Of a stretch of 40,117 nucleotides of DNA, positions 16,976 to 25,020 are shown piece after piece. This DNA is from a virus. The notes under the pieces are model-generated. The model made no database searches. It saw only the letters and a list, made by a program, of their open reading frames with translations, and was not told the DNA's origin. The DNA is taken from positions 1 through 40,117 of IMG/VR virus record IMGVR_UViG_3300020170_000014; one strand, 5' to 3'. Every line of letters starts with the position of its first letter. Within the stretch, counting starts at the first letter, position 1. The translations under genes and the position numbers were made by a program.

Positions 16976-17552
16976 TTGATACCTCCGAAGCTGATACTTT
17001 GTTTAGCGGCTTAACCTTCGTCGTTGTAAACGGAACATCTTTTGAGATAGGAGTGTTGAATGAATCCATTATCCTGTTTTCAAGTGGTCGATAATCAATC
17101 GGAGTTACATCCATTGGCATATCTTCTGGAACTTCCATTCCATACTCCTCGACAAGGCCCAGTACAACGATTTTCGCTATCTCTTCTTTTCTATCAGAAT
17201 CATCTAGTTTGCCCGCTTGATCCCATACCTCTTTGTTCTCTACATATTTATCGGTAAATTTATGTCCAGAATCACGCTCTCGTTTTTCTTTTAGTTCGTT
17301 TCCCCTGACTAACATTTCTTGACCAAGTATATACTCTGATATCTTTTTAAGGTAATGAGCTGCAAGAAACCGACGAATATCTTTCGTTTCGTTAGGCCCT
17401 ATTTTATGCACATACCCCTCATACTTATATCTAAATTCATGCTCAAGAGGATTATAGACACGAATAATATCCTGAGATTTTCTATATAGTTCCTGTCTAA
17501 CAACCATCATTCGCTCTTCGTTACGTATTGTTCCTTCACTCGGAAGTGGCAT
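16968..17552 (-). CDS. Head-cluster protein with NPLxxxF/AxHLxKxI motif
   Basis: 194 residues. The N-terminal half carries IIRVYNPLEHEFRYKYEGYVHKI and KDIRRFLAAHYLKKISEYI, a pattern I know from uncharacterised proteins in podovirus-like head operons. The C-terminal half is charged and Pro-rich (EVPEDMPMDVTPIDYRPLENRIM). The start overlaps the previous gene by 17 nt. Function unknown. Confidence 0.6.
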   Translation of the reverse strand: MPLPSEGTIRNEERMMVVRQELYRKSQDIIRVYNPLEHEFRYKYEGYVHKIGPNETKDIRRFLAAHYLKKISEYILGQEMLVRGNELKEKRERDSGHKFTDKYVENKEVWDQAGKLDDSDRKEEIAKIVVLGLVEEYGMEVPEDMPMDVTPIDYRPLENRIMDSFNTPISKDVPFTTTKVKPLNKVSASEVSSE

Positions 17553-17823
17553 TTTCTACCTCTGCGCCTTCCGGCGCGCTATTTTCTACCGTTTCATTCT
17601 TTGTCTCTTCTTTTGATTCTGTTTTTATCTCTTCGTCTGACATACTCTCTCCTTCTTTTGTTTTGTGTTGTTCTAATATAAATTCTATTTGTTGAAAAAT
17701 GGGAAGAACTACTATTGCGTCAACCAACGAATACTCCCTTTTTAGGAGAACATTATACACTATCGTCAACTCTCGCAAAGATAATTCTATGGTAATTTTT
17801 TTATCGGGAAGCAAAATATTCAT
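17536..17823 (-). CDS. Small acidic-tailed protein, unknown
   Basis: 95 residues: a helical head (ITIELSLRELTIVYNVLLKREYSLVDAIVVLPIFQQIEFIL) and a Glu/Lys/Thr-rich disordered tail. No family. The ATG follows TGA-TATAGT by exactly 6 nt and there is no ribosome site, so it probably starts a leaderless mRNA. Confidence 0.55.
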   Translation of the reverse strand: MNILLPDKKITIELSLRELTIVYNVLLKREYSLVDAIVVLPIFQQIEFILEQHKTKEGESMSDEEIKTESKEETKNETVENSAPEGAEVENATSE

Positions 17824-17829
17824 GAGAGA

Positions 17830-17838
17830 ACTATATCA
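17830..17838 (-). promoter_or_regulatory. Leaderless-type extended -10 (TGA-TATAGT)
   Basis: Minus-strand TGTGATATAGT, 6 nt before the ATG at 17823; no clear -35. The TGTGATATA core is shared with the scaffold promoter (22038-22046) and the one at 11774-11782. Confidence 0.5.
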
Positions 17839-17843
17839 CATTC

Positions 17844-18299
17844 TTATGAAACATTTCCATCTGAACTAATGGGGGTCCAAATACAGTAGAAATCTACTTG
17901 ACCAGCTGTTATGTTAGCTCCTCCAACCGTAGCAAAAATATTTGTCGTTACAATCGCTTTCGGTGGAACAGTGTCAGACATAGCTTTAAAGGTCGTTGCT
18001 GTTGCGTCAGCATAGAGTTCTCCCGCGTCTAAAGTAGTCGCGTCGGCAAGTTGTGCGGTAAGAAGTGCCGTTGAACCAGTCACACCAATCTCAAGTGTTG
18101 CCGCTCCCACGAGATCAGTGTTACAAAAACCGAATACAGAGGCGTAAACGACTCCTGTTACAGTAAAGAGTGCTACTGTTCCAATTGCTCCCGACCCTGC
18201 CACGTTTGAAAATGTTTGAGATTTCTTTGTTATAAGTCCAAGATTAACAATAGGAACCCTATTACCATCTCTGTTAAATGTAGCGCTTATTGTTGACAT
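17844..18299 (-). CDS. Virion/decoration protein, unknown
   Basis: 151 residues, beta-rich and low in charge (GTVALFTVTGVVYASVFGFCNTDLVG, TLEIGVTGSTALLTAQLAD, ANITAGQVDFYCIWTPISS). It follows the MCP and two similar beta-rich proteins, so a capsid-decoration or head-fibre role is likely. No named family. Confidence 0.55.
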   Translation of the reverse strand: MSTISATFNRDGNRVPIVNLGLITKKSQTFSNVAGSGAIGTVALFTVTGVVYASVFGFCNTDLVGAATLEIGVTGSTALLTAQLADATTLDAGELYADATATTFKAMSDTVPPKAIVTTNIFATVGGANITAGQVDFYCIWTPISSDGNVS

Positions 18300-18303
18300 A
18301 TGA

Positions 18304-19029
18304 TTATGCTACCCGCGTAAACGTATATGCAGTAGCGCTTGAGAACATTAGCCTAAAGCAACCCTGTCCTGTTACTCCCGATGCCACCGTAAGTTGTCCG
18401 AACGAAGCAGCCGTTGTGGTCGCAGCGTCAGACAAAATCCCATTAACAGCTACTGCAATAGTAACGGTACTTGCTCCAGCTGTATTATCAATAAAGAGAT
18501 CGAAAACTGTTCCTTGAACCGCTCCTAGCTGAGTTCCCAAAGCTGTCCCGGTAGGAAGTGTTATTGTTGTACCAGCAGCTGATGTCGAAGTAATATATCC
18601 TGTCGCTACTTGTGCCGCTGTGGCTGTAGCTGTAGAGTTAATCGCTGCCGTAGCGTGTGTTGTTATCGGTGCCTTTGTAGAAACAAGACCTGTGCCTTTT
18701 CCGGCAATAGTTATGGATTCGTTTGTACCACCCAATGCCGTTATAGCAACATTCCCCCCCGAGGCCGCTGACTTTATATTAATTCCTGTGATCGCCGAAG
18801 CTGTTGATGCGTCAACATTTAAAGAAGGGTTAGAGGTTCCACTAGGGCCAACTGCGAGAGCATTAGCGCTTGTCGAAGTGAGTGTTGTCGCCCCAGCCGC
18901 TGTTACTCCAGCAATAGTTGTTCCAGCAGGAAGCGCAACGCTTGGCGCAGAACTAAAATCTACTGCTTTTGCAGTATTAAGCCCATTATGTTGAACAACA
19001 GGAATATGATTTTCAATATTTACTGCCAT
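18304..19029 (-). CDS. Head-fibre/decoration-type protein
   Basis: 241 residues from the ATG at 19029, which has AAGGAG 9 nt upstream; a longer open frame lacks one. The middle is a series of short A/T/S/G strand-turn repeats (TSNPSLNVDASTASAITGINIKSAASGGNVAITALGG and on), as in beta-helical or triple-stranded fibres. The last 90 residues form a compact domain (GAVQGTVFDLFIDNTAG, GCFRLMFSSATAYTFTRVA) common in phage head-associated proteins. Structural role inferred. Confidence 0.6.
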   Translation of the reverse strand: MAVNIENHIPVVQHNGLNTAKAVDFSSAPSVALPAGTTIAGVTAAGATTLTSTSANALAVGPSGTSNPSLNVDASTASAITGINIKSAASGGNVAITALGGTNESITIAGKGTGLVSTKAPITTHATAAINSTATATAAQVATGYITSTSAAGTTITLPTGTALGTQLGAVQGTVFDLFIDNTAGASTVTIAVAVNGILSDAATTTAASFGQLTVASGVTGQGCFRLMFSSATAYTFTRVA

Positions 19030-19058
19030 AGAAAAACTCTCCTTGAACTCACTAATCC

Positions 19059-19102
19059 CCTTATTAATGCTCCCTCCGTTTGCGGCCAGGAGCACGATAA
19101 GG
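19059..19102 (-). promoter_or_regulatory. Two-step stem-loop upstream of the head-fibre gene
   Basis: Nested perfect arms: CCTTAT/ATAAGG (19059-19064 with 19097-19102) and TGCTCC/GGAGCA (19068-19073 with 19089-19094). It lies in the 76-nt gap between the 19106 gene and the ribosome site of the 18304-19029 gene. It may be an mRNA stabiliser or an attenuator. No U-tract follows. Confidence 0.45.
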
Positions 19103-19105
19103 ATC

Positions 19106-19855
19106 TTAATCTATCTGTAAAAACATGCAAATACCTTTTCCAGACGCCTTTGCTTGACGGATAACACCAATTCGTTGGTGTGTAGTCCCTGCTATGAACA
19201 CACTAGCGGCTCCAGCTGCATCAAGACATGGAGTTCCGATATCAGACCCAACGGCCGCTGTTTGGTTGCTGGAAAGAACCGTACAAATGCCGTGTGTCTG
19301 CACCCACCCATATGACGATGCTGCTATTTCATAGATTGCAACACCAACCGCCATACCTGTTTGGGTCGTAATAGGAGCTTGTATAACCCCACTCCACGGG
19401 CTTCTCTTCATATTTACTGTTGCTGATGTTGTATAGGCATACCTAAGTGGACGATCAAGCCAAACTTTAAGCGCTCCACCGGTTGTTAATGTACCAGTAA
19501 CCCCCATAATCGTATACTCATCGCCAACCGCCACTGTCCCCGCGGTATAAACTCCGATAGACCCACCCTCAAACTGCGCCGAGGTAATAGTTGCGGTTCC
19601 ATTTGTTACCTGAAGAAACGAGTCCCCCACTGCTCCAGCCGTTCCAATTACCATATTCTCATAGGTTGTATCCTCAACCGCCTCTTGAAGAATATTACCT
19701 TTTACAAGCGCCGATGCCCCAGCAAGCGAATAGCGGAACCCTTTTCCATTTGAGCCAACACGGTACTCCCCAATATTATAGGGGCCCGGATTTGTTGTAT
19801 CCGAGGTATATAAATCAATAGGGGATAAAAACCCTGGTCCTGTTAACATTGCCAT
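19106..19855 (-). CDS. Capsid decoration/stabilising protein
   Basis: 249 residues. Contains the segments GNILQEAVEDTTYENMVIG, GDEYTIMGVTGTLTTGGALKVWLDRPLRYAYTTSATVNMKRSPW and YEIAASSYGWVQTHGICTVLSSNQ, a pattern seen in head proteins encoded directly after the MCP in podovirus-like phages. AAGGAG lies 7 nt before the ATG and only 21 bases separate it from the MCP stop, so the two are co-transcribed. Confidence 0.65.
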   Translation of the reverse strand: MAMLTGPGFLSPIDLYTSDTTNPGPYNIGEYRVGSNGKGFRYSLAGASALVKGNILQEAVEDTTYENMVIGTAGAVGDSFLQVTNGTATITSAQFEGGSIGVYTAGTVAVGDEYTIMGVTGTLTTGGALKVWLDRPLRYAYTTSATVNMKRSPWSGVIQAPITTQTGMAVGVAIYEIAASSYGWVQTHGICTVLSSNQTAAVGSDIGTPCLDAAGAASVFIAGTTHQRIGVIRQAKASGKGICMFLQID

Positions 19856-19876
19856 ACAAAAACTCCTTTTTTAAAA

Positions 19877-20986
19877 CTAAACTCCAGTAATTCCGGTTCC
19901 TTTTGAACTCCTTCGGAAAGCCTTAGGAATCATTTGTCCTATGACATAAAACCTAGCTATTCTTCCTGCTTGGTCAGGGATAGTAAGTGGCTTCTGGTAG
20001 TACCATCCATTGAATTCAGATGGCATATCAAGAGCGAGTGCCCCTGTTCCTTCATATGTTTCCATAGTTCCAAAATCAACTTTTTCAAGGACATCAGAAT
20101 ATTCCTCAGGAACTTCTGTTCTTCCCATCCAATCCATATAACTTTCGTTGTTCATCCATAACGTTTGTGCTGTTGAAAAATCATCCCGCATGATTGACAT
20201 GTCTCGGTAAGAAAGTGCGCTAAATCCTGCCGCATTTCTAAGCTCAGCATTGTTTCTCTCTCCATACTTTGCGCGTACCCGAACTTTGTCATAGCCAACC
20301 GCTTCATACGATGCGCGAACGTTTGGTGTTAAAAGCTGCTCGTAGAGTGACCAAATTGTTTTTGTCGTGTATGCAGCGTTTGGTGTTTCTCCAGCAAGTC
20401 CTGATGCGATAGCACTGTCATACTGTGTTGCCATAGTAGCCAACGTTAATTTGCCACCACTATACGCAGTGAGCGTTGAGTCTAAGACAGGATAAGTTGA
20501 TCGAGAGAGTCCGCCAATAGTGGAAACATTTGTTCCATCATCAATTATTGCACCAAGTCCAAGTGGTTGTGATGCGGTTCCAAATCCAAATACCGCTGCT
20601 CCAAGTGCCTGAAGTGCTTGTGCTGCTGCTTTTTCGTATTTGAAAGTATCGAGATTTATAAGACCAAGGGCTCCTGCGTTTGCAAAAGACTCAAGCATAA
20701 TGGAAACGACGGGTTGGGTGAAAGCGGTGTGTGCAAAACTTCCGGTTACTGTGGTAGAAACAGCAGAGCTGTTAAGTGTTTCAAGACCCGTAAAGAATTG
20801 CCCAGAAGTATCTGAAACAACATCATAGGTAACATCTTCTGTTTTTCCTTGAAATGGTTTTCCTTGAGAAACAAGACGCGAATAAACCGTGGGAGAATTT
20901 AATACCTGATCAACAACTTTTGTATAGAGTTGTCTATTGCCAAAGTTATCAACTCTGTTTCCAAACTGGATACCGTCATATGCCAT
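19877..20986 (-). CDS. Major capsid protein (HK97-like fold)
   Basis: 369 residues from the ATG at 20986 (AAGGAG 6 nt ahead); a frame 10 codons longer has no ribosome site. Order fits an HK97-type shell protein without delta-domain repeats: N-terminal arm (FGNRVDNFGNRQLYTKVVDQVLNSP), E-loop region (TYDVVSDTSGQFFTGLETLNSS), spine and P-domain helices (FKYEKAAAQALQALGAAVFGFG), and a closing strand (YYQKPLTIPDQAGRIARFYVIG). It follows the scaffold gene directly. Assignment rests on size, composition and gene order (portal-scaffold-MCP). Confidence 0.85.
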   Translation of the reverse strand: MAYDGIQFGNRVDNFGNRQLYTKVVDQVLNSPTVYSRLVSQGKPFQGKTEDVTYDVVSDTSGQFFTGLETLNSSAVSTTVTGSFAHTAFTQPVVSIMLESFANAGALGLINLDTFKYEKAAAQALQALGAAVFGFGTASQPLGLGAIIDDGTNVSTIGGLSRSTYPVLDSTLTAYSGGKLTLATMATQYDSAIASGLAGETPNAAYTTKTIWSLYEQLLTPNVRASYEAVGYDKVRVRAKYGERNNAELRNAAGFSALSYRDMSIMRDDFSTAQTLWMNNESYMDWMGRTEVPEEYSDVLEKVDFGTMETYEGTGALALDMPSEFNGWYYQKPLTIPDQAGRIARFYVIGQMIPKAFRRSSKGTGITGV

Positions 20987-21098
20987 ATAAATCTCCTTGT
21001 TGTGGTTTTTATCCACAAAAAAACTCGCCCCCCAAAAGGTAAGCGAGTAAGTCTCGTAATTTAGATATAGTGTACTGTCTCTAAGGGAGGGGTGTCAA
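20987..21098 (-). promoter_or_regulatory. Promoter and terminator-like leader of the MCP gene
   Basis: Minus strand: TTGACA (21093-21098), 18 bp, TACACT (21069-21074); then a hairpin ACTCGC/GCGAGT (21043-21048 with 21023-21028) followed by seven T; then a small TGTGG/CCACA stem (21001-21017) and the AAGGAG site. It makes the MCP separately controlled from the scaffold gene. Confidence 0.5.
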
Positions 21099-21101
21099 TG
21101 C

Positions 21102-22031
21102 CTATGCTTTTTGACGTTGTAATCCCTCTTCGAGAAGTTGTCGATATGATTTATTGTGATCACGGGCGTAAATATATGCCTTGGAATCACTCTTTACGGC
21201 AGAACTTCTTGATCCCGAAACGGGAGCATCCGCACCCGCAGGCTGTGTATTATTTCCCGACTTATAATGCATAAAATAGATTTTAGAAATTGAATCAAGT
21301 GCCGGAAGATCTTTCTTGATCCGTTCGTTGTTAATCTTCACTCCTAATTCAAAGAGTTCATTTCTAATTTTATCCCCTTCATCCCCTTCTTTGGTGGATC
21401 GAGGAATAAATTTTCCCTCATAAAGCTCCTCAAGCTCAGCAGCAATCTTTCGAGAAACCGCGGCAGATTTCTCCTCCTGGGTTTTTCTCTCTGACTCCTG
21501 CTGTTCTCTCTCTTGACGAGTTCTTTCCTCCTGTGCCCGTTCCCGCTCCTCAAAGAGTTTATTCATTTTAATCTCTGCTTTTTTTTCAGAGATACGTTCA
21601 ATTTCAGAGAGAGCTTCTTTCCAGTCGGTAGGCAAGCGGTTTTCTTTTTCCCACTTAGTAATAAGTTCATCTGACTCGCGTACTTTTTCCTCTTCGCTCT
21701 TCTTAGAACTCTCAATCTTTTGAAGTTCTTCTTTAAATGCGGTAGTTGCCTTTTGGGTAGCTTTGTCCGTGGCCTCTTCTAAAAGCCGGGGAATATCTAC
21801 TTTTTCTTCTTGAAGAGAATTTTTATCAATACTTTTATCGTTCTCTTTTTTTTCCTCGGAAGGAATTTCTTTTAAGGATTCTTCTTTTTGGGCTCCCTTT
21901 TTACGACGTTCTCTTGTTTCTGTCAGCATTTGCTGTACTGACTTATCATGGTCCCGCTGGTAAACATAGGGCTCTTCTTTTATTTCACTCTCAGGAGAAG
22001 TAACCTCTTTTTTTTCTTCAACATCAGCCAT
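21102..22031 (-). CDS. Scaffolding protein
   Basis: 309 residues, very rich in E, K, R, Q and S, with coiled coil over about 90-200 (KAEIKMNKLFEERERAQEERTRQEREQQESERK). Position between portal and MCP, and this composition, mark the internal scaffold that is lost on maturation. An odd trait: the motif Y(V/I)Yx-RDH(D/N)KSxxQxL occurs near both ends (residues about 22-36 and 286-300). The ATG lies 6 nt after TGA-TATACT and lacks a ribosome site, so the mRNA may be leaderless. Confidence 0.8.
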   Translation of the reverse strand: MADVEEKKEVTSPESEIKEEPYVYQRDHDKSVQQMLTETRERRKKGAQKEESLKEIPSEEKKENDKSIDKNSLQEEKVDIPRLLEEATDKATQKATTAFKEELQKIESSKKSEEEKVRESDELITKWEKENRLPTDWKEALSEIERISEKKAEIKMNKLFEERERAQEERTRQEREQQESERKTQEEKSAAVSRKIAAELEELYEGKFIPRSTKEGDEGDKIRNELFELGVKINNERIKKDLPALDSISKIYFMHYKSGNNTQPAGADAPVSGSRSSAVKSDSKAYIYARDHNKSYRQLLEEGLQRQKA

Positions 22032-22037
22032 GGTGAA

Positions 22038-22046
22038 AGTATATCA
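22038..22046 (-). promoter_or_regulatory. Leaderless-type extended -10 (TGA-TATACT) of the scaffold gene
   Basis: Minus-strand TTGTGATATACT ends 6 nt before the ATG at 22031. No recognisable -35. Shares TGTGATATA with 11774-11782 and 17830-17838. Confidence 0.55.
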
Positions 22047-22050
22047 CAAA

Positions 22051-22722
22051 TCAACTTCCTAAAAGGATTTCGGAAATACGTTCGTTAATCTCCACCACTC
22101 CCCTGGTCTTGTTTTGTCTCGGAGTATCGACCGCTACGGTTTCTGGGTGCCAATCATCGGGATCTTGGAGAGTGTATTCTTCCCCATTCTTTATAAAAGT
22201 TTTTTTAAAAAAAGAATCTTTCTCTTCTTTAGTATTCTTTAGTATATCTATAGTACCTTCCGGTTTTTTCCGGAGTGGGTTGTTGAGCGTGTCCGACCTC
22301 ATGCTATCCATTCCGGTTTTTTCCGGAGTGGGTTGTTGAGCGTGTCCGACCTCAATTACCCCATTCCGGTTTTTTCCGGAGTGGGTTTCTTGTCCATTCC
22401 GGTCTACGTCGGACTGTGTCTCTCCTGCAATCCAAAAGGGGAATAATTTCCTATGTTGGATTTTCCCCAAATCGTCTCGTATGATCTCGCGACGTACAAG
22501 ATCTAGCGAGACAAGCTTAGAAACAATATCAGATACTGTTCCCGACTTTAGCCCTACTTGTTCCCCAAGGTATGTGTTTGTTGCGTAACAGTATCCCTTG
22601 TTGTTGCTTAGTGCTAAAACTCTTCCATAAATTACTTTCTCAGACATAGATAGGTCATCTCTGACCATAATATGTGCGGGTATATAGCATGCACCAACTG
22701 ATTCTTCGGAATAATTTTCCAT
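22051..22722 (-). CDS. Winged-HTH replication-initiator-like protein
   Basis: 223 residues. The N-terminal 95 residues form a winged helix-turn-helix: ACYIPAHIMVRDDLSMSEKVIYGRVLALS, YATNTYLGEQVGLKSGTVSDIVSKLVSLDLVRREII, then a wing ending HRKLFPF. The middle (about 110-150) is a spacer whose DNA carries iterons. The C-terminus is charged. The fold and internal repeats resemble phage/plasmid initiators whose origin lies inside the gene (as lambda O). A transcription regulator is the main alternative. It sits alone between portal and scaffold with its own promoter, terminator and structured leader; TGGAGG precedes the ATG. Confidence 0.65.
   Translation of the reverse strand: MENYSEESVGACYIPAHIMVRDDLSMSEKVIYGRVLALSNNKGYCYATNTYLGEQVGLKSGTVSDIVSKLVSLDLVRREIIRDDLGKIQHRKLFPFWIAGETQSDVDRNGQETHSGKNRNGVIEVGHAQQPTPEKTGMDSMRSDTLNNPLRKKPEGTIDILKNTKEEKDSFFKKTFIKNGEEYTLQDPDDWHPETVAVDTPRQNKTRGVVEINERISEILLGS
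22258..22417. repeat. Iterons inside the HTH gene (candidate origin)
   Basis: Two identical 44-bp units (22258-22301, 22311-22354) and a third unit matching over 24 bp (22364-22387) start every 53 bp with TTCCGGTTTTTTCCGG. A fourth TTCCGG lies at 22397, followed by GTCGGAC, the inverse of the GTCCGAC found in units 1 and 2. The 53-bp step is not a multiple of 3, so the repeats are read in different frames; they are kept as DNA, not as protein. Confidence 0.8.
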
Positions 22723-22983
22723 AAAACCTCCATAAAAACGACAAGACCAGAGTTACCTTAGCAAATAGGAGGAGTTGTGACACACGTCCGGCTAAAAATA
22801 ACTCTGGTCTTGTCGTCGATTAGTAGTAGTACCTACACGGTAGCATGTGTCACCTTGGAATAGTATCGAAAGAAGAGGTTCACTTCAAGAAGATAAGAAG
22901 TCGATTAGAATAGGTTTTATAGAAAAGCTTAAAAATACACACGAAGCGCATTGCTGCGCCTCCTATGTTTGCTAACGCCCGTA
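22723..22983 (-). promoter_or_regulatory. Structured intergenic region upstream of the HTH gene
   Basis: 261 bp without a gene. Read on the minus strand: TTGAAG-17-TACTAT (22860-22888) predicts a start at about 22853. The leader then begins GTGACACA (22846-22853). A perfect 18-bp stem (22799-22816 with 22738-22755) follows. Its loop holds TGTGTCAC (22777-22784), complementary to the 5' end, and CTCCTCCT, complementary to the TGGAGG ribosome site just downstream. The stem is followed by TTTTT. The pairing order A-B-A'-B' permits a pseudoknot. Confidence 0.55.
22931..22962 (-). terminator. Terminator-like hairpin after the portal gene
   Basis: Minus-strand RNA GAGGCGCA-GCAA-UGCGCUUC: an 8-bp stem (one G-U pair) with a GNRA tetraloop at 22943-22962, then GUGUGUAUUUUU. 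The U-run starts 7 nt after the stem, so termination may be weak. Confidence 0.45.
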
Positions 22984-25020
22984 TCATAACACACCCTGGG
23001 GAGGGAGTCCGGTAGGAGGTGTTGCGGGTATTTGCGCAGTGTTAGTTACGGTAGGGTTCTGTGGCTGTGTAGGGCCTGTGGCAGGTTGTCCTTGTGCCAC
23101 CAAAGGGTTTGGTTGTTGCATCTGCTGACTAGCCATTTGCTGCTGTTCTAGAGCCGTCTGGTTCATAAGTGCCTGTGCCATAGCGGTAGAGGTATCAAGA
23201 CCCTTAATTACTTTTTGCATATATGCCATGGGATCTGTTTTCATAAGCATAAGTTTTTCTGTTCTTCCCTCAGGGTCAGAGAGTCCCATGTCAGTAAAGA
23301 ACGTATAGGGATCGATCATCTCCATCTTTGCCATATCCATAGCGTTGTTTTGTGCTCTCAACTTATCAGTGCCTGATGCTTTGATTTTAACTACCATTCC
23401 CTCGTCAACCATGTTTCTATTTAGTTTCATCCACACTGTTTCTCCGGCAATACCAAGAATTTCCTTAAAATGATCTTTGGTATAACGAAGCTTTATAAAC
23501 TGAAGTGACCAACGAGCCATCCACTCTGCAGCGGCATTAATAGTATCTTCAACAAGATCATCAGCCCGAGTGAAGTCATTTTCACGAGCTATTTGATTAT
23601 TGGTAGCGGGAGCATTTCCCATGATTTGCCCCCGTACTGATTGTGATCCTGCAATAGAATACATGCGGTTACGGAGGTTATTTACCTCTTCGAACTCTGC
23701 GGGAGTAGGCCGTTGCGGCTCTATGTACTTATGAGTGTTGTTTACATTGCCATCAACAACAAAGTCTTCGTCGGGATCATTCATATCGATGGACTCAACA
23801 TCAGCAGACGTTAGACCCGCTTCCTTTGAGAAAACATTGTGTCCCCTATTATCAAGTGTTTCGTCAATTTGTTTTCCCCGCTTATCAAGTGTTTCTTGAT
23901 TTCTAATATTCTGTTCGATACGAGACGTTTCATCCATCGGTTGTCTTCCCCACTGGTCATAACCGAGAAAATAGTAGGGCTTTTCAGGGGTTCTGAAATA
24001 GTTGTGATAAACCTTTTCCTCTTTAATATTTTCAGGAACCTGACCGGTTATGAGAAGATGTTGCAAGTCGTTCTCAGTCACTCCTTGCCGGACCCCTTTC
24101 TCATCATAAGAGAAATAGCGGATCTCTCCCTCATAGTCAAAATTAGGATTCTTCATTTTATGGAGTAAGCATTTCTTATACTTCCACATCACCCCATCAA
24201 TGCGCTCCCACTGAGTGTCGGAGTGTCGTTTAAATTGATGAAACCATGTCTCTCGAATCTTTATCGTCGTTGCCATGAGTTTCCATCCTGGCGTATCACC
24301 TACCATAAGACCACTTCTTTGAAGTTCTTTAAAAAACTCTTCTTTCTTGTTAGGAAAACGCATCACTACTTCCTCAACCGTAAGAGGAACGAGTTGCGAA
24401 ACAAACTGCATCTCATTAGCGTCATTGGTAGGGCATGTGTGATCAATATCAATTTCATCAGGATGGATACACTCAAAAACATAGTCATCAATTTCAGGAT
24501 TCCACCGCACCTTAATGCAGCCCGTGAAGTACACTGGATGGTGCTTGAAAGCCAATCCCAGTACTTTCCTATTCTCTCGGTCTTTTATGTCCGTATCGAC
24601 CGCTTTAGAGACTTCCTGTGCCATAAGAACTGACTCATCACTATCGTTGCCAGGCGTTACCATAAGGTCAGGAAGACGAGACATGGCTAGAGGCTTAATG
24701 GTTGACTCAATCTCATAAAGGACATTGTCTTGGAACCGAGATTCGTAGCTTTTAAGATCTCTATCTCGTTCCCGTTGTGCTATTTGCCTCCCGAAGTAAT
24801 ACATCTCGTTTTTTCTTCGTCTGCTATAAAGATCATAGCTTTCTTCATAAAAAATACGGGATTCATTGATTCGTTTATCGATAATATCAACCAGTTCTTC
24901 GTCGGGGATAGCAAGTTCAAGAGGATCAAGGGGCTTTGTTTTGAGATCTTCGTTCTCTCTGTTTTTACTTGTTTTTACATCATTGAAAGATCCCTGCATG
25001 GGAATAGTAGTAGAAGCCAT
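22984..25020 (-). CDS. Portal protein
   Basis: 678 residues from the ATG at 25020; the frame runs two codons further but only to a TTG. Long podovirus-type portal: clip/stem region with PEKPYYFLGYDQWGRQPMDETSRIEQN, a helical wing (DFTRADDLVEDTINAAAEWMARWSLQFIKLRY), and a Gln/Pro-rich C-terminal tail (QQQMASQQMQQPN...) like the barrel or disordered end of P22-size portals. It forms the 12-mer through which DNA is packaged and ejected. It lies after TerL and before scaffold/MCP, separated from the latter by the HTH module. Confidence 0.88.
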   Translation of the reverse strand: MASTTIPMQGSFNDVKTSKNRENEDLKTKPLDPLELAIPDEELVDIIDKRINESRIFYEESYDLYSRRRKNEMYYFGRQIAQRERDRDLKSYESRFQDNVLYEIESTIKPLAMSRLPDLMVTPGNDSDESVLMAQEVSKAVDTDIKDRENRKVLGLAFKHHPVYFTGCIKVRWNPEIDDYVFECIHPDEIDIDHTCPTNDANEMQFVSQLVPLTVEEVVMRFPNKKEEFFKELQRSGLMVGDTPGWKLMATTIKIRETWFHQFKRHSDTQWERIDGVMWKYKKCLLHKMKNPNFDYEGEIRYFSYDEKGVRQGVTENDLQHLLITGQVPENIKEEKVYHNYFRTPEKPYYFLGYDQWGRQPMDETSRIEQNIRNQETLDKRGKQIDETLDNRGHNVFSKEAGLTSADVESIDMNDPDEDFVVDGNVNNTHKYIEPQRPTPAEFEEVNNLRNRMYSIAGSQSVRGQIMGNAPATNNQIARENDFTRADDLVEDTINAAAEWMARWSLQFIKLRYTKDHFKEILGIAGETVWMKLNRNMVDEGMVVKIKASGTDKLRAQNNAMDMAKMEMIDPYTFFTDMGLSDPEGRTEKLMLMKTDPMAYMQKVIKGLDTSTAMAQALMNQTALEQQQMASQQMQQPNPLVAQGQPATGPTQPQNPTVTNTAQIPATPPTGLPPQGVL

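Noticed and set aside
22768-22860. AGGAGG followed by GTG on the plus strand in the loop of the 18-bp stem
   Set aside because: Spacing of 4 nt, a frame under 30 codons and no other plus-strand gene. The sequence is better explained as anti-Shine-Dalgarno of the minus-strand leader.
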